Of a stretch of 64,000 bases of DNA, positions 55,717-62,451 are shown piece after piece. The notes beneath the pieces were generated by a model. The model ran no database searches, was not told the origin of the DNA, and worked only from the letters and a program-made list of their open reading frames with translations. Every line of letters begins with the position of its first letter. The stretch's first letter is position 1. The position numbers and the translations under genes are program-made. Location: the NCBI GenBank assembly GCA_020622085.1, contig JAHRYM010000002.1:997604-1061603 (forward strand), in the 5' to 3' direction. Source of the DNA: Paracoccaceae bacterium (GTDB lineage Bacteria > Pseudomonadota > Alphaproteobacteria > Rhodobacterales > Rhodobacteraceae).

Positions 55717-56109
55717 TCAGCGGCGCAGCAGGTCAAGCAGACCTTGCGACATCTGCCGCGTTTGTTCGAACATGCGAAGGTTGGCTTCATAACTGCGCTG
55801 GGCCTCTCGGGCGTCGGCCATTTCGATGATGATGTTGACGTTCGATCCGTCGAAATACCCGGTACCGTCCGCCATCGGGTTCGTCGGGTCATAGACCCGT
55901 GGCAGGGGCGAGCGGTCGAGCGAGAGCTTTGCCGCCGAAACGCGGCCTTCATTGCCGGCGCTGTCATGCTGGGATTCGAAACTGACCTGCTTGCGCCGAT
56001 AGCCGGGGGTATCGGCGTTGGCGATGTTTTCCGATACGACGCGCAGCCGGCGCGCCTGGGCTTCCATTCCACTGGCTGAGACCGCCAGGCTGTCGCCAAA
56101 TCCGCTCAT
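55717..56109 (-). CDS. flgC: Flagellar rod protein FlgC
   Basis: 130 residues. It starts FGDSLAVSASGMEAQARRLRVVSENIANADTPGYRRKQVSF and ends NVNIIIEMADAREAQRSYEANLRMFEQ. It is a proximal rod subunit. It follows flgB by nine bases and precedes fliE by 42. Confidence 0.94.
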   Translation of the reverse strand: MSGFGDSLAVSASGMEAQARRLRVVSENIANADTPGYRRKQVSFESQHDSAGNEGRVSAAKLSLDRSPLPRVYDPTNPMADGTGYFDGSNVNIIIEMADAREAQRSYEANLRMFEQTRQMSQGLLDLLRR

Positions 56110-56118
56110 TGATTGCTC

Positions 56119-56496
56119 CTATCGCCTGCCGAGGCTTGTCCGCAGGATGTCGAGCGACGCCCTGTAGATGGCCATGGCCGCATCATGCTGCCGCCGGGCA
56201 TCCACCCCGCGCACCATTTCGGTTTCGATCGAGACGTCGTTGCCATTCGGCGCCATCGCGCCCCCGGCGAACCGCGGCTGAAACGCACCTTCTTGCATCG
56301 CACCCAGAAAATGCCTGGGTCGCGTGGCCGCCGGAGTGAAGGATGACGCATCGTCAGGGGTGAAATCATCCAGATCTTGAGCGCGGTATCGCGGCGTATC
56401 CGCATTTGCCAGGTTCCTCGAAATCAGTTCCTGTCGCGCTGCGGCATGGCGCGCCGAGGCGAACGCCATATTCATCAGATCATTACTGGCTTTCAT
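56119..56496 (-). CDS. flgB: Flagellar rod protein FlgB
   Basis: 125 residues. N-terminal LMNMAFASARHAAARQELISRNLANADTPRYRAQDL and C-terminal GNDVSIETEMVRGVDARRQHDAAMAIYRAS are typical of FlgB. It is the proximal rod subunit and the first gene of the leftward operon, with its promoter in the short gap toward fliI. Confidence 0.93.
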   Translation of the reverse strand: MKASNDLMNMAFASARHAAARQELISRNLANADTPRYRAQDLDDFTPDDASSFTPAATRPRHFLGAMQEGAFQPRFAGGAMAPNGNDVSIETEMVRGVDARRQHDAAMAIYRASLDILRTSLGRR

Positions 56497-56578
56497 CGGG
56501 GGTTCTCCGCCGTGTCTTCAACCAAGGTTTAACCGCGATTCGTTTAGAAAGGGTAATCCGTGAACAAAAGGAGACCAT
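56497..56578. promoter_or_regulatory. Divergent promoter region between flgB and fliI
   Basis: 82 bases carry the start signals for both. A TTTAACCGCGATTCGTTTAG stretch (56527-56546) is loosely like a TTAA-N-TTAA CtrA site, but spacing is wrong. AAAAGGAG precedes the fliI ATG. No firm motif is assigned. Confidence 0.35.
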
Positions 56579-57895
56579 ATGTCGGCGATCGCATTGGACG
56601 GCTTGCGCGAAACGATCCGGGCAATCGAGGTGATCCGCCATTGCGGCCGGGTGACCGAAATCGGCCGGGGGATCGTCAGGCTCGTTGGAACCGAAGGAAA
56701 CTGGTGTCTGGGTGATCGGGTGGAAGGACGGTCGCGGGATGCCATCTGGACCGGTGAAGTCATTGCCATCGAACGCAGCGGCATTCTTGTGATGGCGGAT
56801 GCGTTACCCGACGGCGTTGCGTTGGGCGACCGGGTGAAGTGCCTTGGTGCGATCAATCTTGCACCGGACAACAGCTGGGTGGGGCGCGTCCTCGATCCGT
56901 TCGGGCGGCCCCTGGACGGGTGGGCGATCGGGCGTGGTCCGCAGGTGCGATCGCTGCGATCGGCGCCGCCTGCGCCCGGGCGGCGGCGTCGGCTGGGGCC
57001 AAGGCTCGAGACGGGGACAGCAGCGTTTGATACGCTCCTGCCGCTGGTGCAAGGTCAGCGCGTGGGACTTTTCGCGGGTTCCGGCGTCGGGAAATCGACC
57101 CTGATCGGGAAACTGGCGCGCGGTGTGCGCTCCGATGTGACGGTCATCGCTCTGGTCGGAGAGCGGGGGCGCGAACTGCGTGATTTCATCGAGGATGTGC
57201 TTGGGCCCGAGGGGATGGCGCGAAGCGTGATCATTGCCGCCACTTCAGACCAGTCGCCCCTGACGCGGCGTCGCTGTGCCTGGGCCGCCATGGCGGTGGC
57301 CGAGCATTTCCGGGATCAGGGGCTTCAGGTGCTGTTCATTGCGGATTCCATCACCAGGCTTGCCGAAGCCCATCGGGAGGTCGCCCTTGCCGCCGGGGAA
57401 CCGGCGACACTTCGTGGTTTTCCTCCCTCGACATCGCATCTGATCATGTCGCTGTCCGAGAGGGCCGGCCCGGGAGAGGGCGCCCAAGGAGACATCACGG
57501 CGATTCTGTCGGTGCTTGTTGCCGGATCCGACATGGAAGAACCCATCGCCGATATTCTTCGCGGGGTGCTCGACGGTCACGTGGTGATGGATCGAAGGAT
57601 CGCCGAACGCGGCCGCTTCCCGGCCATCGATCTGTTGCGCTCGGTGTCCCGCTCCTTGCCGCAAGCCGCGACCAAGGAGGAAAACCGGCTGATCGCCCGA
57701 GCCCGGCACCTGCTTGGCATCCACGAACGCGCAGAACTTATGGTGCAGGCCGGACTCTATGAGGCGGGGTCGGATCCGCTGATCGACGAAGCGATCCGAG
57801 TCCATGCACGGCTCGATGCCTTCATCGCAGAAGACGCGCCAGAGGGGATCGAACGCTGTTTCGAACGTCTGGCGGCGATCCTTGAGGAGACGTGA
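56579..57895 (+). CDS. fliI: Flagellar export ATPase FliI
   Basis: 438 residues. Walker A GLFAGSGVGKSTLIGK is near residue 164, VGERGRELRDFIED near 196, and IADSITRLAEAHREVALAAGEPA near 257. It is a hexameric ATPase homologous to F1-beta that energises flagellar protein export. It is divergent from flgB. No fliJ or fliH gene follows, so its usual partners are elsewhere. Confidence 0.94.
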   Translation: MSAIALDGLRETIRAIEVIRHCGRVTEIGRGIVRLVGTEGNWCLGDRVEGRSRDAIWTGEVIAIERSGILVMADALPDGVALGDRVKCLGAINLAPDNSWVGRVLDPFGRPLDGWAIGRGPQVRSLRSAPPAPGRRRRLGPRLETGTAAFDTLLPLVQGQRVGLFAGSGVGKSTLIGKLARGVRSDVTVIALVGERGRELRDFIEDVLGPEGMARSVIIAATSDQSPLTRRRCAWAAMAVAEHFRDQGLQVLFIADSITRLAEAHREVALAAGEPATLRGFPPSTSHLIMSLSERAGPGEGAQGDITAILSVLVAGSDMEEPIADILRGVLDGHVVMDRRIAERGRFPAIDLLRSVSRSLPQAATKEENRLIARARHLLGIHERAELMVQAGLYEAGSDPLIDEAIRVHARLDAFIAEDAPEGIERCFERLAAILEET

Positions 57896-58148
57896 CCCCG
57901 GACGTGACCCCGACTGTGCCCGAATAGCATGGTGGTCTTGCCGGCGTTGGCAGCCCACCCTCTGCATAACCTAACCGGTTTGCCATGTTGCGGGTGCAAG
58001 TGACACCTTGCGCCCGGACCGGACTCCTTTGCGCTTACGGGGCCTGTTCAGCAAATCCGGTCACCTCGGGCCGCTTGGCATGGTGGCAGGATATAGCGGC
58101 GCACTTGGCTGCGCCGATTCAGGGCCTTGCCTGATCCGCATGAAACGA
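57896..58148. other. Intergenic region downstream of fliI
   Basis: About 250 bases with no supported gene, only short frames. A hairpin terminator for the leftward gene begins at its right edge. Confidence 0.35.
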
Positions 58149-58176
58149 GAAAGGCCGGACAACAGCCCGGCCTTTC
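58149..58176. terminator. Terminator of the VPLPA-CTERM-type gene
   Basis: A perfect 10-bp stem, GAAAGGCCGG (58149-58158) with CCGGCCTTTC (58167-58176), has an 8-base loop. Read leftwards it is followed by TCGTTTC. It lies 18 bases past the end of the leftward gene. Confidence 0.7.
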
Positions 58177-58194
58177 CGAATGATTTCTGGCAGA

Positions 58195-58848
58195 TCAGGC
58201 TTTCTTGCGGCGGCGAAGCGCAGCAAGGCCACCCAGACCGCCCACCATCAGCAGGCCAGCAGCCGGAACCGGAACCGGCGCAATACCGACGCCTGCCAGC
58301 GCACCATCGGCGTAACCATAGGCGTCGTTCGTGTCGAGGACGGTGAACGAGATCACCTTGGCCAGGATCGGGGCAAAGGTCGCGGCGACATAGCCCGAGC
58401 CGGTGTTCGCCAGATCGGTCGCCGTCAGGAAGACCGAGGTGAGGCCGTCGAAGGTTGCGACACCCACTTCCTTGCTGCCGTCCTTGCGGGAAACGAACAG
58501 GTCAAGGAAATAGATCGCGTCGATCAGCGTCGGCTTGTCGAAAGTCAGCGTGATGACTTCCTTCAGCTTCTGCGAATTCGTGATTTCGTCGTCCTTCGCG
58601 CCAACACCGTAGCCATCGGTTTCGAAAGACAGCGGCGACCCAACCGGCGTCGTCTTGCCGTCGAAGGCCTGCGAGTTGTTCAGAATGCCGTTCGCGGTCA
58701 TGGTCCAGTTGACCGTCCCGCCGAGAACGGCGCCGGTTGTCCCGGTCGTTGCCTTGGTGAAGTCGATGACCGAAGCCGAAGCCGAGGCCACGCCCATTGC
58801 GAGAACTGCACCAGCCGCAACTGCGGCCAGCTTTTTAAATGATACCAT
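58195..58848 (-). CDS. Secreted protein with a VPLPA-CTERM-type sorting tail
   Basis: 217 residues. A signal peptide (VSFKKLAAVAAGAVLAMGVASASA) is followed by a beta-rich domain without a recognised family, and a C-terminal tail APVPVPAAGLLMVGGLGGLA then ALRRRKKA. The tail (short Pro motif, one hydrophobic helix, basic end) is the VPLPA-CTERM pattern processed by an exosortase in Rhodobacterales. No exosortase gene is in the window. ATG 58848 follows GGGGTG; a GTG lies two codons earlier. It ends at a strong terminator and is therefore probably monocistronic. Confidence 0.75.
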   Translation of the reverse strand: MVSFKKLAAVAAGAVLAMGVASASASVIDFTKATTGTTGAVLGGTVNWTMTANGILNNSQAFDGKTTPVGSPLSFETDGYGVGAKDDEITNSQKLKEVITLTFDKPTLIDAIYFLDLFVSRKDGSKEVGVATFDGLTSVFLTATDLANTGSGYVAATFAPILAKVISFTVLDTNDAYGYADGALAGVGIAPVPVPAAGLLMVGGLGGLAALRRRKKA

Positions 58849-59264
58849 TTTCACACCCCATTCAGTTCAGTCGGAAAATTCACAAACGAATAACCCAAAT
58901 GAACACTACCACAATGCTTCCAGATTGGAACACCTTGCTGCCAAAAAAGTGCCACAATCGAGAATTGCCCTGGCAGAAGTCATCTTGCGGTTGATCAATT
59001 TCACCGGGATCAAGCCAAAATCAAAGGGAATAGACGTTATCCTCCTCAGAAACGGGCCAATGGCGCCGTGATTGGCGCTGCCGTTCCTAAATGGGAAACG
59101 CAATGTTGCGGACGGGGCAACTCAGATTGTGGCGGCCATGCCACTTTTCCTTCGTTATCGCAGCTTCGTCCAGCCGCGGGCCAGATGGTGACCGAAGCAA
59201 AGCGGGCTAGGACAAGCGATTGGAAATCCTTAGTGTCTGTCAGGCAGAATCGGAGGAACGGAGC
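58849..59264. other. Intergenic region between VPLPA gene and the glycosyltransferase gene
   Basis: About 416 bases, lower in GC than its neighbours. It should hold promoters of the divergent genes. GCCAAT (59056-59061) and ATTGGC (59071-59076) form a short inverted repeat. No small gene or RNA was recognised. Confidence 0.35.
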
Positions 59265-60140
59265 ATGCGGGTTCAGTCCGCAGTGATCATTCCGCACTAC
59301 AACGATGTCGACCGGTTGCACCGCTGTCTTGCGGCACTGGAGGGGCAGGTCGTTGACGGCATCGAAGTCGTGATCGTGGACAACAATTCGGTCGTCGACC
59401 TGTCGGCGCTGCGGCAGCGTTTTGCCTGGGTTCGCTTCCTTGTCGAGCCGCGCAAGGGGGCAGCACATGCCCGTAACCTGGGCGTTAAGGCGACGACCGC
59501 ACGGGAACTGTTCTTTCTGGACGCGGACTGCCTTCCGGCGCCCGACTGGATCGCGGTGGCGCGCGAGGCTGTGCGGCGTGGCGATCTGGTCGGCGGCGCA
59601 ATCGACGTTTTCGATGAAACGCCCCCCCCCCGAAGCGGGGCTGAAGCTTTCGAGACGGTTTTCGCTTTCGACAACCGCAACTACGTCGAGCGGAAAGGGT
59701 TCTCGGTGACCGCCAACCTGTTGACGAACCGGGCTGTTTTCGAGGCCATCGGGGATTTCATCGACGGGGTGTCGGAGGATGCGGAATGGTGCCTGCGGGC
59801 CCGGGCCAAGGGCTTTCGGATCGTGCTGGCCGAAGATCTTCGCGTGGCACATCCGACCCGGTCGGATTGGCCGGCGCTGGTGAAGAAATTTCGCCGGATC
59901 ACCGAGGAAAGCTTTGCCTTGCAATGCGCGGCCAGGGGGAGCGCCTCGGCCCGCCTCCGCTGGGGGCTCAGGTCGCTGGCGATGGGGCTCAGCCCCCTGG
60001 CGCATTTGCCCAAGATCTGGCGCAGCAAGAAACTGGACCGACCAGCGGAGCGTTGGCGGGCCTCGACGACCCTTTTTCGCATCCGCGCGCTTCGTGCCGG
60101 GTGGATGTTCGCACAAGCCGTCGGTGGAAGACAGAAATGA
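59265..60140 (+). CDS. GT2-family glycosyltransferase
   Basis: 291 residues. GT-A fold: VIIPHYNDVDRLHRCLAALEGQ at the N-terminus, VIVDNNSV near 40, RKGAAHARNLGVK near 70, and the DxD-like FFLDADCLPAPDW near 88. It is probably an exopolysaccharide or surface-glycan transferase; donor and acceptor are unknown. ATG 59265 has GGAGGAACGGAGC upstream. A run of ten C (59622-59631) encodes PPP at residues about 120-122, so slippage there would truncate the protein. It ends at a terminator. Confidence 0.83.
   Translation: MRVQSAVIIPHYNDVDRLHRCLAALEGQVVDGIEVVIVDNNSVVDLSALRQRFAWVRFLVEPRKGAAHARNLGVKATTARELFFLDADCLPAPDWIAVAREAVRRGDLVGGAIDVFDETPPPRSGAEAFETVFAFDNRNYVERKGFSVTANLLTNRAVFEAIGDFIDGVSEDAEWCLRARAKGFRIVLAEDLRVAHPTRSDWPALVKKFRRITEESFALQCAARGSASARLRWGLRSLAMGLSPLAHLPKIWRSKKLDRPAERWRASTTLFRIRALRAGWMFAQAVGGRQK
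59622..59631. repeat. Ten-cytosine homopolymer inside the glycosyltransferase gene
   Basis: Ten consecutive C in the coding strand. With ten C the frame is open; gain or loss of one C would shift it. A possible slippage (phase-variation) site. Confidence 0.6.
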
Positions 60141-60166
60141 AAACTCCGGCCTTCCGGCCGGAGTTT
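60141..60166. terminator. Bidirectional terminator between the glycosyltransferase and beta-helix genes
   Basis: A perfect 11-bp stem, AAACTCCGGCC (60141-60151) with GGCCGGAGTTT (60156-60166), has loop TTCC and T/A-rich flanks. It lies between convergent genes. Confidence 0.82.
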
Positions 60167-60173
60167 GACGATT

Positions 60174-61727
60174 CTAGCGGCTCTCGTAGGCGCCGATGTC
60201 CGGGCCCTTGCCTTTCGGTCTCGGGACAAGAAGGATATCATCCTTCGGCGCATATTTCGCCAAGCCCGCATCACCCGCCGGTGATCCGGTGGTCAGGGCG
60301 AAGTTGAGCGTCCGCGGCGCCACGAAATCCCGCGACCAGACCGGCACCAGGTTGTTGCTGGTCACGCCACCGATGATCCCGGACGGTAGGGGTGCGACCT
60401 GGTTTGCCAGGTTGTTCGCGATGGTCACGTTGGCGCTGAGCGTTCCGTTCTTGTGGTTTGCGACCTTGATCCAGGGATATTTTGATACACCGCCGGTCAT
60501 GTTCACGACGGTGTTGTTGCTGATGACGGCCCTTCTTGTGCCTGTGACCGTGATCCCGTGGTAATGCGAAGACACGATCAGGTTGTTCTGGATCACCAGG
60601 TCGTCATACATGCCGTCGAACATGCCGATGCCCTGCAACTTGCAGCGCAGCGGGTTTGTCGCGCTTGAATTCCATTCGACGATCTTGTTGCCGATGAGCT
60701 TCAACCCCGAAACGACGCCCGTGCCAGCCTTGCCGGTCACTGGGTCACGGGAAAACGACTGGAATCCATCGGCGTGGTTGGCGTTGATCTGGAAGCAGTT
60801 CTGCAGCTTGTTGCCCTTCACAAGCGCATTGTCGCCAAGCGCACGCATGCCGTCACCGGCAAATCCATCGACGATGTTGTTCTCTATGGTGCCATTCCGG
60901 CCAGTCGACTGGATCCCGTGATAGACGCCGGTAACGCGGCTGTTCTTGATGGTGACCTTGTCACCATCCAGCAGGAAGGCGCTGCGCTGGTTCGCCAGCC
61001 ACTTTGCCTGCGACCAGTTCATGTAGCCGGCGCTGTCCTTGTAGGCGCGCACATCAAGATTGTTGAGCGTGATATTCGATGTATCGCCATAGGTGCGAAC
61101 GACGATTGGAACCGGATGGTTTTCGGTCAGCGCCCAGAGCTTCAGATCCTGAACGATCAGGTTGCTGGCCGCGCGGATCGTCATGGTTTCGGCATGTGCG
61201 ACCTGGCCTGGCACGGCCTGGATGGTCACCGGCGTGGCGAACTGGGCATTGCGGATATTGATCGCGCCATAATAGCCGCCCATGAGCAGGATCCGGTCGC
61301 CACCCTTGACCTGGCCGGACTTGAGCAGCTCATCAATCGAGTTCCAGGCCGGCCCGGTGTTCGCGGCCGTCTGCTGGACTTGCGTTACCGTGGGTGTCAC
61401 GGTCGCAGTCGTAGTGGTGGTCTGTGTCGTGGTGGTCTGTGTGGTAGTCGGTGCGGGTTTGGCGCCCACGCCGTCTTCGGCAGGGCGGAGCCATTTTCCC
61501 GCGGTATTTCCGCGTTCGTTTACTGTCGTGCGCAAACGCTTGTAGGCGCTGCTGGAACGATTACCGGCCGAAGTGCCCGCCGAAGACTGGAGATTGACCG
61601 CCCCAAGCGGTGTCCCTGCGACCGGGCCGGCCGTTGTCGGCTTCACGAAGAAATCTGTGGCCCAGGCACCCGTCCCGCAGAACACAGCACTGCATCCGGC
61701 CAAAAGCAGGCCCCTGATACCGATCAT
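60174..61727 (-). CDS. Secreted right-handed parallel beta-helix protein with a Thr-rich linker
   Basis: 517 residues. A signal peptide (MIGIRGLLLAGCSAVFCGTGAWA) is followed by a region to about residue 90, then a Thr-rich linker (TTTQTTTTQTTTTT pattern, about 95-115). A pectate-lyase-like beta-helix follows to the end, with repeats such as NGTIENNIVDGF, NALVKGNKLQNC and RAVISNNTVVNMTGG, and ends PDIGAYESR. Such proteins bind or modify polysaccharide; the catalytic residues cannot be named. LAGC at 9-12 hints at a lipoprotein alternative. ATG 61727 follows GAGGGAA. A longer upstream frame lacks a ribosome site. Confidence 0.75.
   Translation of the reverse strand: MIGIRGLLLAGCSAVFCGTGAWATDFFVKPTTAGPVAGTPLGAVNLQSSAGTSAGNRSSSAYKRLRTTVNERGNTAGKWLRPAEDGVGAKPAPTTTQTTTTQTTTTTATVTPTVTQVQQTAANTGPAWNSIDELLKSGQVKGGDRILLMGGYYGAINIRNAQFATPVTIQAVPGQVAHAETMTIRAASNLIVQDLKLWALTENHPVPIVVRTYGDTSNITLNNLDVRAYKDSAGYMNWSQAKWLANQRSAFLLDGDKVTIKNSRVTGVYHGIQSTGRNGTIENNIVDGFAGDGMRALGDNALVKGNKLQNCFQINANHADGFQSFSRDPVTGKAGTGVVSGLKLIGNKIVEWNSSATNPLRCKLQGIGMFDGMYDDLVIQNNLIVSSHYHGITVTGTRRAVISNNTVVNMTGGVSKYPWIKVANHKNGTLSANVTIANNLANQVAPLPSGIIGGVTSNNLVPVWSRDFVAPRTLNFALTTGSPAGDAGLAKYAPKDDILLVPRPKGKGPDIGAYESR
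61414..61443 (-). repeat. 15-bp tandem repeat encoding TQTTT units
   Basis: Two near-identical copies, GTGGTGGTCTGTGTC (61414-61428) and GTGGTGGTCTGTGTG (61429-61443), encode repeated TQTTT in the Thr-rich linker of the beta-helix protein. In-frame expansion or contraction would change linker length. Confidence 0.7.
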
Positions 61728-62117
61728 GGAAGTTCCCTCTCGCAATGTGTCTTGATGTGGAACAATCATAAACTTCGTGGCAAAGATTGGGCACAACTGG
61801 CGCCAATCGTTGACTGTTATAACCAATGACTCCGGAAAGATGCGCGGATTGATGCCGGTCCGGCTCTCAGGCAAAGACGCAAACCTAGAAAATGACCGTC
61901 GGACCCACCCGACAGTCGAAATATTGCCCGATTTCCGCAGGCCGCTCAATGTCCTGTTTTTTAACAATTTTCGGCAAGTTTGAATTCACCGTGGCAGGGA
62001 AACGGGGGAACAATTCCCGGCTTTTCGCCGTTTGCGCCGGAAACGCCGGGTTTCTGGCGAGATTTTGCACGTAAAGCTCCCGATTTCCGCCCGGATTCTT
62101 GAAAAAGGAGACTCAAG
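61728..62117. other. Intergenic region upstream of the beta-helix gene and the spike-base gene
   Basis: About 390 bases, rather AT-rich (61740-61985). It should hold promoters for both divergent genes. No small gene, RNA or firm motif was recognised. Confidence 0.35.
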
Positions 62118-62378
62118 ATGGACAGATTTTCCGAATTTCCCACCAATCTCGTCGCGCCAGCCCGTGACGCGGTGGCGGTTGTGCCCAATGATTCTGCGGA
62201 TCTGGCGCAGCTTCCCCGTGCCCTGTTCGTCGGGGCTGCCGGCAATGTCGCGGTGGTCATGGCGGGGGGGCAAAGCGTCGTGTTCGAAAATTGCGCGGCC
62301 GGGGTGCTTCTGCCGGTGCGTGCGGCCCGGATCCGCGCGACAGGAACTACAGCAGGGGCTCTTGTCGCGCTGTGGTAA
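62118..62378 (+). CDS. Spike-base-like protein (RCAP_rcc01079 family type)
   Basis: 86 residues. Pattern: NLVAPARDAVAVVPNDSADLAQLPRALFVGAAGNVAVVM then GVLLPVRAARIRATGTT and a final GALVALW. This matches what I recall of the spike base protein family named for R. capsulatus Rcc01079, a head-spike component of its gene transfer agent, and similar prophage proteins. AAGGAG precedes ATG at good spacing. It faces a large gene and is separated from it by a terminator. No other gene-transfer-agent or phage gene is visible here. Confidence 0.6.
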   Translation: MDRFSEFPTNLVAPARDAVAVVPNDSADLAQLPRALFVGAAGNVAVVMAGGQSVVFENCAAGVLLPVRAARIRATGTTAGALVALW

Positions 62379-62415
62379 CCTGCGCGCGCTCGGGCCTTGC
62401 ATGACGGGAAGAATT

Positions 62416-62445
62416 GAAGGCCGCAGGATCACTCCGGCGGCCTTC
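62416..62445. terminator. Terminator after the spike-base gene
   Basis: A stem of 9 bp, GAAGGCCGC (62416-62424) with GCGGCCTTC (62437-62445), has a 12-base loop and is followed by TTTCC. It lies between convergent genes. Confidence 0.7.
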
Positions 62446-62451
62446 TTTCCA

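Noticed and set aside
56527-56546. CtrA-like site before fliI/flgB
   Set aside because: The two half-sites are not the required distance apart and one deviates (TTTA).
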